A stretch of 64,000 nt of DNA from Siphonodentalium dalli (taxonomy: Eukaryota > Mollusca > Scaphopoda > Gadilida > Siphonodentaliidae): NCBI GenBank assembly GCA_032622095.1, contig CP136066.1:197088816-197152815 (forward strand), written 5' to 3'. The translations under genes were made by a program, and so were the position numbers. The first letter of the stretch is position 1. Every line of letters begins with the position of its first letter. Below, piece after piece: positions 34,018 to 46,104 of the stretch. The notes under the pieces were generated by a model. It was not told the origin of the DNA and ran no database searches. It saw nothing but the letters and a program-made list of their open reading frames with translations.

Positions 34018-34481
34018 TGTGACCCGCCATATCAAATCCAGTCGGAAGTCGGGATTTGTTTACCCTGTGCCAATGCATTCTCTTATATATGCGAGTCGAC
34101 CATATGTTGCCTCGCATATATAAGAGAATGCATTGGCCTAACAATTTTTTATCATTTGTTTTAAATAAATGTTTCTGACAATTTTTAGGACATAAAATAA
34201 AAAACACCCATTACCCTGCAGGGAACCCCACACATACAATGTATATAGAAGCATATAGAAGAGTGTCGTCTGCTCATGTTTGTCTGGGGCTCTGTATGGG
34301 TGAAATTATAAAATTGTTAAAGAATACAAGACAAAATTATTAAAATTGTAAAAAATTGTTAGGCCAATGCATTCTCTTATATATGCGAGGCGACCTATGG
34401 TCGACTCGCATATATAAGAGAATGCATTGGCACAGGGTAAAAAATCCCGACTTCCGACCGGATTTGATATGGCGGGTCACA
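34018..34481. mobile_element. full MITE, TGTGACCCGCC family (464 bp)
   Basis: The termini are TGTGACCCGCCATATCAAAT and its inverse. The inverted repeats run about 120 bp through GCCAATGCATTCTCTTATAT. Each arm is itself a hairpin centred on GCGAGTCGACCATATGTTGC-type sequence. The core (about 34160-34340) contains ACCCTGCAGGGA and CATGTTTGTCTGGGGCTCTG. The copy at 51202-51658 has the same core in the opposite orientation. No target duplication is evident and the superfamily is unknown. Confidence 0.85.
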
Positions 34482-34984
34482 ATTGTTAATGGCCTAACAT
34501 CAGGTTACGATCTTGGTACTCCCATTTGTAACTGTGATAAGTGTTTTTGCTGTGATTTATAACAATATTTTACTATTTAGGCCTCTTGCAAAACACTCCA
34601 TTGTAGTTGTCACATGGCATACACGGCCTATATGTGAGCAGCATTTATAATTTCATGCTCCGCCGCTAAGCTACCAATTTTCTTCTTTATATTTAGTTGA
34701 CACACTATTAGAGCTCTTGTAGCTTACTCCACGGTATGTACCCAGGAAATATCATCGCCTGTGTGCGTACCAGTGGTTTAGGATTTACATTCCTAGCATC
34801 CCTTGAAAATAATTTTACAACAAAAGAGTATCAGCACACAACAGGTTAAAATACTGGAGGACTCTATCGCTATCCCGGAGCGCAATGCTGCATGTCGTAT
34901 ATACGATTGTGAAGCGTCCCAACCATCGATGTAAATATATGCATTTTGCAAGGGTTTCGATGTGTTAAAAGGCATAAAGCTCTA
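34482..34984. other. no recognised feature
   Basis: AT-rich DNA between two inverted-repeat elements. Nothing is recognised in it. Confidence 0.4.
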
Positions 34985-35150
34985 GTGTTTTTCATGTGAT
35001 ATACAAGATCTGCAGCCCGTTATGTTGGGATATTATATTTTATGAAACTCGTTTGATAAATTTGATTCACAACGAGACTCGTTGTGAAACAAATTTATCA
35101 AACTCATATGATAAAACCTTATATCACGACATAACTCGTTGGAGATTCTC
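34985..35150. repeat. foldback element, about 75-bp arms
   Basis: GTGATATACAAGATCT, TATTTTATGAAACTCGTTTG, ATAAATTTGATTCACAAC and then GAGACTC are followed by the inverse GTTGTGAAACAAATTTATCA, AACTCATATGATAAAACC and CGACATAACTCGTTGGAGA. A one-armed relative lies at 32815-32930. Confidence 0.75.
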
Positions 35151-35154
35151 TATA

Positions 35155-36650
35155 TATCTATATCTATATTTGCGAATGTCTGTCTGTGTTCTATAGAAAT
35201 TCACAGGGGACCATCTAGATGGCACCAAAGGGGTCTACTAGGAGTAACTTTTTACGAGAAGGCACCAAAGGGGTCTACTAGGAGTAACTTTTTACGAGAA
35301 GGCACCAAAGGGGTCTACTAGGAGTAACTTTTTACGAGAAAGCACCAAAGGGGTCTACTAGGAGTAACTTTTTACGGGAAAGGTAATGGTGCGGGTTAGA
35401 ATTTTCTAAAGTGACGCCGTTGTTGTCAGGGGCAGAAAAGGGGGAGGGGCAGAATTTTTTTTGTCGCCGATTGCCACGAAACTTATATATAATCATCCCC
35501 ATTAGATAAGGAATATGGTGGTGTGGTTTAAATATGTCAAAAGTGGCGCCGTTCGAGTCAGGGATACACGGAAGGGGCGAGGGTCACCAAAATTGATAAA
35601 CTAAGTTTAGCCCCGAGGGACCATCTAGTTGGCATCAAACTGGTAAACTAGGGGTAACTTTTTACGAGAAAGATAATGGTGAGGGTTAGAAATTTCTAAA
35701 GTGACGCTGTTGTCAGGGGCAGAACAGGGGAGGGGTAGAAAAAATGTTTGCCGCCGATTGCCACGAAACTTTTATATAACCATTCCCATGATATGAGGAA
35801 TCTAATGGCGTTGTTTTAATATGCCAAACGTGGCGCCATTCGCGTCAGGGATGCACAGAGGGGGAGAGGGGAACCAACATTTATAAAACTAATTTTAGCG
35901 CCGATTTCCACCAAATTGATGCACATTCTTCTCCATGATACAAGGAATCTAATTGTGTGATTTAAAGACGCCAAATTGGTGTGGTTTGGATGTGAGATTG
36001 GGGGGGGGGGGGGGTAGGCACTAAATTTCATAAGAATTGGTTTAGTCACCGATTGATACCAAACTTATACAAAATCATCCACATGGTATGAGGAGTCTAA
36101 TGGCGTGGCTTAAGACGGTTAAATGTGGTGTCATTCGAGTCAGGGGCGCACTGAAAAGTAGAGGGGACCAGAATTCATACACAATAATTTTAGTGCCAAT
36201 TTTCACCAAATTGATACACATTCATATACATGATACGAGGAATCAAATCATGTGATTAAAAGACGCTAGGTTGGTGCTGTTTGTGTGAGAGATGGTGTGG
36301 GGTGTGGGTTGGGCACTAAATTTTATAAAACAAATTGTTTAGTCGCCGATTAGCACCAAACTTATAAATAATCATCCCCATGATATCAGGAGTCTGTGTG
36401 GTTTAAATATGTCAAAAGTGATGCCATTCGAGACAGGGGTCCACATATCTAGAGGATGAGAGAGACACACAAATTGATAAACAATATATTTACCGCCGAT
36501 TTCCACCAGACTGATAGATATTCTTCTCCGTGATTCGAGGAATATAATCGTGTGGTTTAAATACGCCAAATTTGTGCCGTTTGTGTGCGAGATATGGGGC
36601 TCTAAATTTGAAGTTAATTGTACACTCGCCCACTGGTAATAAGTCCTTAC
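35155..36650. repeat. dispersed repeat family with about 390-bp internal units
   Basis: The segment begins TTTGCGAATGTCTGTCTGTG, TCTATAGAAATTCAC and GGGACCATCTAGATGG. Imperfect units then follow with the words GTAACTTTTTACG, AAAGTGACGCCGTT, GTCAGGGGCAGAA, CCGATTNCCACNAAACT, CATCCCCATGATA and GTGTGGTTTAAATA. They recur about every 190 or 390 bp to 36650. The same family in opposite orientation fills 53830-54545. Two poly-G runs interrupt it. No coding frame is maintained. Confidence 0.75.
35221..35380. repeat. 40-bp tandem repeat, four copies
   Basis: The unit GGCACCAAAGGGGTCTACTA plus GGAGTAACTTTTTACGAGAA is repeated exactly three times, with a fourth copy that differs at two bases. It is a local expansion of the first unit of the dispersed family. 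Confidence 0.97.
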
Positions 36651-36719
36651 CCACATACATATTGTCTGTTACGTGAGATCGACTTCTTATGTGAACACAT
36701 CAGCACTTGCACTGGCTGG

Positions 36720-37080
36720 AACACTCATGTATATGATTTGTGCAAATTTTGATATTTTAAACATTTAAATTTTTTTTATTGATATTCAATTTTTTTTTAG
36801 ATTGAACTCTGATCTGCTGTTGAACAAAAAATTTGTTTTCTTTAATTAAAATTTGTTTTTCTAAGTTTTTAATTTTCTATTTAGATTTTTAGATTGAAAC
36901 TTAAAAAATATATATTGTTTTAAAAAAAAAAAAATATATATATTTTATTTTTAAATTTTAATTTAACTTTAAAATTTTCATTTTAGATTTTTAGAATGAA
37001 ACTTCCTATTAAAAAAGTTAAAAAATTTGAAAAACAAATTAAATAAAAATTAAATTTGTTTTAAAATTTTAATTAAAAGA
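36720..37080. repeat. AT-rich low-complexity stretch
   Basis: Alternating T-runs and A-runs with TTTTTAAATTT-like words, very few G or C. No feature can be assigned. Confidence 0.8.
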
Positions 37081-37109
37081 ATACGGCCGTTATAACATTT
37101 TTCGGGTAC

Positions 37110-37740
37110 CCCGAAGCACAACACCAAATTTGATTGAAATCGGTCAAAGGCTCTGGAAGAAAAATCGCGAACAGACCAGAACAGACAGCCAAATCCCTGA
37201 ACTCTTTAATATATTTAAACCAGAGAACATACATTCGTTTTGCCAACCGGCCACACAGGAAATTGTTACGGAGCAGTTTTCCGAGTAACGCAATGAGCAA
37301 ACCCAACGATTTGTGCACGGTGACAACGGCAAAATGAAAGTCTCGATTCGTGTTATGAAATGACTTAGGAGATAAACATACCCTGTTGAGTTGTACATTC
37401 TGGGATACGAGCATGAAAACAGTTTGTGAACGAGCCGGCTTTCATGCTCGAATCCCAGAATGTACAACGAAACAGGGTACGTTTATCTCCATTGTAATTC
37501 AATCTAGCAAGGAATTTGCAATTTTTTTTTATAAAAAGTATCATTTAGTCATTTTCATGACACGAATCGAGACTTTCATTTTGCCGTTGTCACCGTGCAC
37601 AACTAGTTGGGTTTGTTTATTGCGTTACTCGGAACGCTGCTCCGAAACAATTTCCTGTGGGGCGGGTTGGCTGGTTTCGCTACTCCGTTCTGCGTCGATG
37701 AAATTTTACCGTGCTACATTAAGATTTGATGCACGCTGAA
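37110..37740. mobile_element. foldback element with nested inverted repeats
   Basis: GGAAATTGTTACGGAGCAG (37258), CCGAGTAACGCAATGAGCAA, TTGTGCACGGTGACAACGGC and AAAATGAAAGTCTCGATTCG reappear inverted at about 37560-37655. Nested inside is a second inverted pair around TTGTACATTCTGGGATACGA (about 37390) and its inverse near 37455. A further partial arm with TCGAATCCCAGAATGTACAA lies at 38003-38040. Small open frames on both strands are consequences of the symmetry. Confidence 0.7.
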
Positions 37741-38099
37741 TCGGCAGATGAACGGTATCTATAAACAACAACGCGCGGGTGTGCTCGTTTCGCTACTCCG
37801 TTATGCGCCGATGAAATTTTACCGTGCTACGGTCAGATTTGATGGACGCTGAAGCGGCCGATATCAGTGAATCGAAAATTAAAGTTAGCCGCTCTCGGCC
37901 AATCAGAATGCTTGTTTTTAGTGACAAATACTCAATTGAATTACAATAAACGATACTTTATATACAGTTTTTTTTTTGCCGGCACGTTCACAAATTGTTT
38001 CCATACTCGAATCCCAGAATGTACAACTCAACAGGGTACGTTTATCTCATAAGTGTACTATCTTAGTTGTATTCTTTAAAAACATGTTTCGAATAAATA

Positions 38100-38910
38100 A
38101 TACGTTCTTCAATATTGATATATTTTCAAAAGCAAGGAGGCCATATAACTTTTCAACCAGTTCAACCAGTCAGGAATGTATTTTCTTCTGATTGTGTCAA
38201 AATTGTCGCAGATCAAAAGAATATGATACTCGTCACATGTTTCCGAACCGCACATTTTACATAGTATACTCTCGTGTTTTCGCCATCTTGAAAGCTTCGT
38301 TTGGCAGTCTATGGTTTGCTGTCCTAAATTTCACCAATGCTGGTATGAGATGTTGTGGTAGATAAATAAGGTAACGACTAATACTGGAATGACGCTTTAA
38401 GTTACTATATAAAGTTCCCCTTGACGATTTAGATTCCTTCAGGTCACGAAACATTTTAATCCAGTGTTCTTCAATCAGACTAGATTTAATATTCCTGATC
38501 TCCGTCCCTGTGAGTCCAGTTTGAGTACCCCATCGGGACATCAAACCGATCTCACTCAGGGTCATTTTTATAAACTCAAACCATTTAAGTTTTCCAGAAT
38601 ATGTGCTATCATTGTTATGGACCTCCTTCATCACAAGATACATATTCTTTGCTAATTCAGATCCGTCGGAGGAGTTTAACTTTGACCAATATGACAACAC
38701 CCTACATTTTATATCAATTATCAGTGGATGTCTACCAAGCTCCCCGTAGACCATATCATTAGGTGTGCTAGCTTTCATACGCAAAAGGATTTTACAAAAT
38801 TTCATATGCAATAAACTTCACTACCATAAAGAGCTATTGGAGTTACCATACTATCAAATAGTTTCAGCATTACCTTACAGAACATGTCTGTTTGTCTGCC
38901 GCAATTCGGA
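38100..38910 (-). pseudogene. non-LTR retrotransposon ORF2, C-terminal part
   Basis: On the minus strand a segment near 38900-38820 reads MLKLFDSMVTPIALYGSEV, the conserved end of the reverse transcriptase domain. After a frameshift a 184-codon frame follows (38811-38257) with LRMKASTPNDMVYGELGRHP, a long charged region and LPQHLIPALVKFRTANHRLP. After another frameshift near 38290 a cysteine knuckle appears (CKMCGSETCDEYHILLIC). This order is typical of the C-terminal region of CR1/Jockey-like LINE ORF2 proteins. Such proteins copy the element RNA at the nicked target. At least two frameshifts make it dead. The RT core lies upstream at 40850-41772, separated by inserted DNA. Confidence 0.8.
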
Positions 38911-39139
38911 TTTTGTTTACAACATTTGATCGTTAGAAGCTAATGCTATGACGATAGACAAGTAGATACACATTTTTAGAAAATGTGTTCATATGGTATG
39001 ATGTTCTATGTGCAAGTAGTTTGTACCTGCATCGTATATTATCCCCGGACCATTCTCCGCGAATGTCATTTGTTTCCAGATGTATTCATTGTTCCGAAAA
39101 TCCAATTATAACAACTAAACTGCAAGCGTTTATTGCGAC

Positions 39140-39370
39140 ACAATATTTAAGAACCATCAACCTGTTCGAAATTATAACCTCATTTATTTTATTTTTATGG
39201 CATGAACAACATTTAAACGTTCACCGTCTCTTTATATTAGGATACGGATTAACAAATTCGATTAAAACCTTATTTTTGGGACCAGTAACTGAGGAACCAT
39301 CAACCCTTTTGGAAATTATAACCTCATTTATTCAACTTTTATGGCATGAACAATATTTAAAATTCCAGTT
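39140..39370. repeat. about 145-bp direct duplication
   Basis: GAACCATCAACC, GAAATTATAACCTCATTTAT and TTTTATGGCATGAACAA occur near 39151-39213 and again near 39294-39362. The segment lies in DNA inserted between the two LINE pieces and has no recognisable gene. Confidence 0.8.
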
Positions 39371-39972
39371 GATTCCCGTTCGAGTGAACAACACTGCATG
39401 TCAACATTAGTTTTCATTGGGCTGGAAAAATTCGTGATTACAAAATATGGGGGTATGATGCTATGTTATGCAATTAAATATTTAACTCAACATTATGATA
39501 CAAATGAAGCCATCTGGAATTATTATTTATTCTAGCAGCTATTGGCACCGAAAGGAACAAAAATTAAATATTTGTTCAACCTCCCAAATCCATTGCTTTT
39601 GTCGTCTCTTAATAATTGCTCAGATTATATATACAGTGAAGTTGATGATATGGGAAATTCAAGATTTTGAGCCAGATAGATCCAGTGAAATTCTTTGCAG
39701 AAAATCTCTTGCAATGTTTAGCTGGAGTTATGAAAAACATACGGCTGCCCCTTAATGTTCCACGCTGGAGATCAATGTTATTCTAGGTTTCCACTGCTGC
39801 GATAACTTCTATGATTTCAATGAATTTTTCTAGACATATAGATTGCGCATATCATCATTTCATGTATCTAAATATATATTTTGAACTGTGGAACGTAACA
39901 AATGCAATAAATTATAGGTTTGCTCTTAACGTAGCAGTTTGCAGTTACTGCAACCATCTGCAGGGTCCTTAA

Positions 39973-40378
39973 ATGGGAGGTCAAGTGACCAATTTTTAAT
40001 GGGGATTTCCATAAAAATTTCCGGAGCAAAAGTTATGTATGAAGCAGTTGCTTGGGAACCAAAGCAGGCATATCACTGCACGTCATATCATTTAACTGGC
40101 AGTTGCGCTAGGTAAATTATATAATTTTGCAATAAATAATCTTTCGACACGTTTTTTTCTGGAATTACATCACATGACCTACATTTAAAAAAATCAATAT
40201 AAAATTCAAAAATAAATACACCAACATTATAATGGAACATGATCCAATCGGTCCCGCCACATAATTGTTGTTTCAATACCACATCAAGTCACACTCAGAA
40301 GTATGTGTAACTCTGTAACTTTTGCTCCGCAAATTTGCATGGAGATCCCCATTCAAAATTTGTCACTTGACATCCCCC
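39973..40378. mobile_element. TTAA-flanked MITE with about 70-bp inverted repeats
   Basis: The left arm has ATGGGAGGTCAAGTGAC, AATGGGGATTTCCAT and CGGAGCAAAAGTTA. The right arm is the inverse (TAACTTTTGCTCCGC, GGAGATCCCCATT and GTCACTTGACATCCCCC). TTAA stands on both sides (39969-39972 and 40379-40382). The interior is non-coding. It helps to break up the LINE. Confidence 0.8.
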
Positions 40379-40849
40379 TTAATTCGTCCACCAATAACGT
40401 CAGACCACTGCCATCGCGTATACAAAATGCAAGGAAATCTTCCATTTTGTATTCATGACTTCTGTCGGTTATAGTTCATTATTCTGAGAACTGTCAAAAT
40501 TCATTTTGAAATTGGCTAGATCAAATCATAATGAATTGGAAAGGACAATTTATAGTCTTAAATAACAAAAAAATACAACGTTTCCTTACATCCGGTATAC
40601 GTGATGGCTGTATTCAGAGCAGCGTAAGGGACCGAAGTTCACTGAAATCTACCTTGTCAGACCAGCGTAGCGAGGGGACTGAACTCTGTCTCACAATTTG
40701 ATAACTTTGTGGTTGACCAAGCCGCTTTTTTACGGTATATGCTTTATTCTCTCATCCAAGTTAATACATGTATAACATAAGGATATTGAGATATAGAGTG
40801 GTATAAACAATAGACATATAGCAATATTATACAATAGATGTGTACATAT

Positions 40850-41772
40850 GGATTGGTGAAAGATTCGCACCTTGTCGGACACCAGACAAACATGGGAAAA
40901 AATTGGAGTGCTCATTTCCTAGTTGAACTTTGGACTTAATGTTCGAGTACATATTGCAAATGACTTTAAATATTTTTCCATTTACACCGTTAGATAAAAG
41001 TTTGTGCCATAGTCCCTGTCTCCATACTTTATCGAATTCTTTTTCAAAATCAATGAATGCACAATATAAGCTTCTGTTGAGTGACCTAGTAATTTCTGTC
41101 AGCATGTGCAGAACAAAAATATTATCAACTGTGGAATATCCTTTTCTGAAACCGGATTGATTTTCTTTCATTACTTCATGTTCTTCTAAATATGTGTTCA
41201 TCCTATTTGATAATATTTTGGTAAATAATTTCCCAAAACAAATGAGTAAAGTAATTGGTCTGTAGTTTTAGGGTCACTTGAATCTCCTTTATTTTTATAT
41301 ATGGGGATAATGGTTCCAATTACCCATGAATCAGGTATACACCCATAATCCAAGACTAGATTGAAAAGTTTACAGTATATGTCTTTAAGTGTATCAGCCG
41401 AGGCTTTTATAAATTCATTTAATATTCCGTCATCTCCAGGTGATTTATTATTACTGAGACTAGCGATCGTGATTTTTATTTCCTCGTCTGTAATAGGTTT
41501 GTTAAGTGTGTCATTCCATGCGTAGTTGTATCTTCAGTAGCCAAGTTGGGATCGTTTACGTAGGTTATGGAATTTATTTCTCGGAAATAATTCTCAAGAT
41601 CTTTTATTTGTAATGCACTGTCTGTTAGTTTTCTTTTCTTATTCAATATAGACCAAAATTTTCTCGAGTCGCCCTTTTTAAGTTTAGTCATTTCACCAGA
41701 TATCTTCTCTATGTGATATCTCATGTCATTATCCGTTGTAATCTGGTATAGTTTAGCTGTTTCACGCACCAC
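40850..41772 (-). pseudogene. non-LTR retrotransposon ORF2, N-terminal RT part
   Basis: From 41772 downwards on the minus strand: a linker with KLKKGDSRKFWSILNKKRKL, then after a frameshift DEEIKITIASLSNNKSPGDD, GCIPDSWVIGTIIPIYKNKG, and after further disruption ENQSGFRKGYSTVDNIFVLH, LYCAFIDFEKEFDKVW and GVRQGANLSPI. These are RT motifs 0 to 4 of a LINE: the N-K-S-P-G-D-D-G region, the SGFR..YST.D box and the F.D..K.FD motif that carries a catalytic Asp. The catalytic YADD/FADD motif is lost, because homology stops at about 40850 just after GVRQG. Same strand and expected order as the C-terminal part at 38100-38910. Confidence 0.85.
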
Positions 41773-42869
41773 GTTCTAGACAAATAGGGGTTTCACAACC
41801 GACGTATAATGCGCGCGAATCTAAATAAGGAAATGACGCAATATCGTGAATGCTTATAAATAATCCACTGCTCTTTTTGCGAGAAACTGAACAACACTCG
41901 ACCTTTATTTTCTCAGAAACAAAGCCTGTTTTGTGAATAATATCGCATTATATCATCATTATGCTATACTATTAGTATATTCTTGAGGAAATTGTCATAA
42001 TTTGATAAATGTTATTTCTAAATTTTAACCTACAACGAAGGCCGCCTGTCCCTTTAATAATAATAGCGCCCGCTCTCCCGCGGCGAAGCCCCGGAAGTGA
42101 AGCGACCAGGGTATATGTATGCGAATATGAGATATATACTAATCGACTTTTTCGGCCCAATCTAAAAATAAATTGAAATCACCTAAAATAGGATAATTTA
42201 TTCATAACTCAACGGTCAGCGGAGTCCAAAAATGATTGTTGGCGACGGCCGCCATTTTGTATTAATTAATGCCACCTCGAAATGTGTAATTGGGCAAAAT
42301 GCTCCAGGGCAAAAATAAAAAACTTTGATCTAGCAACTGTTAGCTATACTTCACTATATGTAGGAACATCATGCTCCTAAAGCCAAATATATTTTCAAAA
42401 AGTGAATGTAAATTGAACAAAAGCTCTGGTTAACAAAAAAGTTAAATTGCATGAAAAAGTTTTGTTTACATATTTCATAAAATTATTAAAAATATTTACC
42501 CCGAAAGAGGAATCCATCGACATTGCTGGCCGTTTACATATTATTTTCAATTTTCTAACGGTATTTCCGCCTAAAAGATTGATGAAATATTCTCAAAGTT
42601 CAAGGCCGGCAAGCGGAAACTTTAAGTTCCGATTGAAAGATCGCAGAGTCATTTTAAGATTGCTTCTTGGGAAACCAGTAAAGGCGTCATGACATCAAGA
42701 CGTACATCATGACGTCACTACCGACACCGGCGCGCAAAATTCCAGACAGGACTGCGTCGATGGCCAGATAGCTGAGACTCGTATTACATGGCAGGCTAAA
42801 TATCCACATTTACTTTATATGTGATTATTTACATACATTGTATATATCATTTTCTTGTGTCCCATTATA
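41773..42869. other. no recognised gene
   Basis: Mixed DNA. A GC-rich patch near 42060-42110 and a GGCGGCCATTTTGT-like word near 42245 are typical of dispersed repeats, but I cannot define an element. The 81-codon frame near 42447 has no supporting motif. Confidence 0.4.
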
Positions 42870-43649
42870 AGGGTGGATACACACATGCATGTAATTTCTG
42901 TATGTAAAATACATGTATTTTACATGGCACACCAATAATTGACAACATTAATCACCTGCGCGCGAGCGGTTTATTGTTAACAGGCCAGACAAGTGAGTAG
43001 TGCTAAGCGAAGTCAAATTGTCTTCTATCAGTACATTTAAGGCCAGTCCAAAACATGTCTTCTCTTTCGGATGCGGAAATTAGTCAAGTCTGTTAGATAT
43101 CTGGCATTTTATTAATGCACGAACACCAGAATCCATACGTCTGGCATATGTAGGCTTGATGTAGAACATTTTAAACCATGATGCTTGTTTGGGTGGGGTC
43201 TCGAAAGCTTCAAATCGCTAAGGGGCTTAGTTGAATGTATCGGTCGAAATAATCTGGGCAAGAAGGTACAATATGATATGTTTTACTTAAATAGCTCAGA
43301 GTTAGCCACACCCGCCTGGTAGCTTTCGGGGTCATATATATAGCCCCTGCATGTGTCGGGGAAATCCTAATCCACCACTGCTATAAATAAGAGAGGACTG
43401 GTAGTTATTTAAATATAAAGTCTACCATATGGGTTATCCCACGAACAATTATTTTAAGTGGCCTGGCGACTCGGTCCAAGATAACGACTTATCTACATTC
43501 CGACTTAATTGGAACTAGAACTCAGTGCGTTCAACAAGTAGGCAATGATTGGGTTGTCAGTGGACACATATTACATCGTCTGTATGATCCATGTAAAACG
43601 CCAAATTCACGATAATTACAGATATTACATGCATGTGTGTATCCACCCT
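42870..43649. mobile_element. TA-flanked DNA transposon remnant (about 780 bp)
   Basis: The termini are AGGGTGGATACACACATGCA with TGTAAT following, and the exact inverse ATTACATGCATGTGTGTATC with CACCCT. The dinucleotide TA stands on both sides (42868-42869 and 43650-43651). A second inverted pair, ATTTTACATGG / CCATGTAAAA, follows inward. TA duplication suggests the Tc1/mariner group. No transposase frame remains. Confidence 0.75.
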
Positions 43650-43783
43650 TAGGGTTTATCATCAAATCCTTCTATACATATAACAATTCATCCGATAATC
43701 CCATGAACAGTAACAAGCGGGCGCAAATTACGTTTACGTACATTATCATATTAGTATGTATATATGTTACATGAACAACTATG

Positions 43784-43932
43784 CTATATAAATATTGCAC
43801 GGCTTGGAGGTGACTATGCAACATTGTGTTCCGAGGGGAGGAATAGTACCCGAGCCGGAGGCGAAGGGACTATTCCTCCACCGAGGACCACTATTTTGCA
43901 TAGTCACCTCCAAGCCGTGCAATATTTATTAT
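43784..43932. repeat. palindromic element, about 65-bp arms
   Basis: AAATATTGCACGGCTTGGAG and GTGACTATGCAA are followed by GGAGGAATAGT, an ACCCGAGCCGGAGGCG loop and ACTATTCCTCC. The inverse TTGCATAGTCACCTCCAAGC and CGTGCAATATTT follow. Both open frames across it are symmetry effects. Confidence 0.85.
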
Positions 43933-44676
43933 ATTTTATCGAACGTTCTTCATGCTGTCCCAGATCCCATTTTTACCAAAGACAGATTTTAGAATTTCCA
44001 GTGTGACTTTTGTTGTCTCTTTATTTTTTGCTGCATGGTCAAATTCGCTTCAATAAATTGTCCTGCTTCTAACTGTGCAACTCTTGAATCTTCTTCTTCA
44101 TGATTTATTGTTACTATTTCGACTTATTTCGACAGCATTGGAAAGCAGGCATCGTAGTTGTTAAACAATTCCGTCAGATCAAAACAATACTTTTTTTTTT
44201 TACCGAAAACAGACTGAAGATTTCATTTAGAAAAAATGTAGTGCGAACTTAGGAAATTGACGAAAAATACCGAAGCGATATTGTGAACAACGGTGAGGAA
44301 AAACATGATACTTCGTCACAAACAAATTGAGAAAACATCACATATAACACAAACAATTTGCTTACGATCATTTATTGCGCTCTATTGTCGATTACAAAGA
44401 CATTTCGGACAACAAATTTTGAACTTTTCGGCGAGGCGGAGATTACTTTCAAATTACCTCCCGTAATAGTGGGCATGCTGAAAATAGATTTCTGGATTTT
44501 CCAAGCGATAGTGGGTGTGCTACAATTAGGAGGACCACTATCGTGTCGTGGAAGACACTATCGATAATAGTGAATGCCAAGCAACCAACCACAAGCGTGG
44601 GTAAGGCTTAGATAGTCACGTGAGATAAAATATTTTACAATATCGCACGCTGATCGTAATTAATTTTGTTTTCCAG
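43933..44676. other. region upstream of the host gene, no exon seen
   Basis: AT-rich DNA. GATAGTGGGTGTGC and ACCACTATCG words near 44510-44565 echo the ACTATT words of the neighbouring palindrome, so this may be its companion sequence. No promoter is recognisable. The acceptor at 44671-44676 suggests a 5'UTR exon further upstream that I could not place. Confidence 0.35.
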
Positions 44677-44721
44677 ATACAATGAAGCTGTACTTGGTTC
44701 TGTTGGCAGTTGCCTATTACG
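44677..44721 (+). CDS. secreted cysteine-repeat protein, exon 1 (signal peptide)
   Basis: Exon 1 of a five-exon gene whose other coding exons are 52227-52418, 54670-54796, 56795-57156 and 60439-60759. It follows an acceptor (TTGTTTTCCAG), so a 5'UTR exon probably exists upstream. ATG is at 44682. The 13 codons MKLYLVLLAVAYY plus one base continue into exon 2 to complete a signal peptide (hydrophobic core LYLVLLAVAYYGVAV, likely cleaved after VEA). The joined product in view is 347 residues. After the signal come three Cys modules of the pattern DGLLCY-x2-C-x8-GVGPVCW-x2-C, joined by YGRGVG, and a Cys-dense insert. I know modules of this pattern only from uncharacterised secreted proteins. The role is unknown; an extracellular, disulfide-rich protein is inferred. 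Confidence 0.75.
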
Positions 44722-45957
44722 GTGAGGATCTGGATATAATATATTATTTGGCCGACTTTATAGACTATAGATACATGCACTAATGTGTGCTGAAATCTGC
44801 CGGTAAACATAGTTGGTTGAAATAAGCTTGTCAACATTTTAATATATCAGTTCATTGTTAAACCATTCCTAATAATACTATTGTGAAATTAAGAATATTG
44901 TGTTAACCGTGTTCCAACGGCCACAACGAATTATCCCTCAATAAACCACATTCAAACTACATCTATGTCGCTTTTTCCGTATTTATTTATACAAAATCAC
45001 CTTAAATTATTCAGGTTTGTATCTGAAATGTATCTACAGTATGGGGATTATACAACGTAACACAGTAAGTTAGATCAACACTCTACCTCTGAAATACGAA
45101 TCGGTTGTTCTATGGACGCGCGTTTAAAAAGTATGCCCAATTCTGTCAACTGCATTTAGGTCAACAGTATGTGGCATCGATTCGTGTTATTGTGGTATAA
45201 CACTTGTGATCCAATTGGCAATCGACCAAACAACGAACACGATTTAGTATAAAGGACTATGTAAATATTGTTATTTATTTTAATGCAGTGTACATGCTGT
45301 GTATAATGATAACTTGGATAGGCAGTGTACTAATAAGTGATATCAATAAGTGATATCACAACCTGGACAGACTCCTCCGATCCAATGTCTTGATATAGCC
45401 GAATCAACGCTGCCGTATATTCAGACACATACATAATTATCTAGTTGTTGTTCATTAAAAACATTGCGGGTAAAAATGGATAAAATGGTGTTTAATTTAT
45501 CAATGATTTAATGGCTGAATCAGGCGTTCCGCACTATGAATAAATGTGACTTAAAATATACACCCCTTCACAAAATACCAGTGGCTGCTTAATGAATTAC
45601 CACCATCATGGAAACATACTTAAGAGAGAATGAAAGACTAAATATAATAACCAAGGAACTGTTAAACGTACGGAGAAAACGCGTAAAGCATTTTACCTCA
45701 TGTTTTTGACAAAGTTGCAACCATTCCGCAGCACATGCAGAAACAATGGGAACACGTCTTGGGAAATCTATTACCATTAAAGAATGGAGAGAAATCTACA
45801 AAACACCACACCATATAACGGATGATACGAGACCTCAGTCATTCCAGTACAAAATATTTGCAAGATAAATTGTACTCAAAACATTTAAATGCTTATTGGT
45901 AAAAACCGAACTCTGCACTCTCTTCAAAAGAAAACATGCTATAATGTTATTATACAA
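44722..45957. other. intron 1, proximal part, nothing recognised
   Basis: AT-rich intronic DNA without a further exon that I can support. Confidence 0.4.
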
Positions 45958-46102
45958 TGTTGTGTACAGTATGTGTTTTTCTTGTACGAGTCCAGGTTGT
46001 GGTGAAAAGTCATATTGGACTCGACACTGGCGTGTCTCGTCCAATATGACTTTTCACCACAACCTGGACTCGTATAAGAAAAACACATACTGTACACAAC
46101 AG
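45958..46102. repeat. palindrome abutting the 2.2-kb palindrome
   Basis: GTTGTGTACAGTATGTGTTT, TTCTTGTACGAGTCCAGGTT and GTGGTGAAAAGTCATATTGG are followed, after ACTCGACACTGGCGTGTC, by the exact inverse series ending in ACTGTACACAAC. The arms are about 65 bp. It lies immediately left of the larger palindrome. Confidence 0.9.
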
Positions 46103-46104
46103 TA

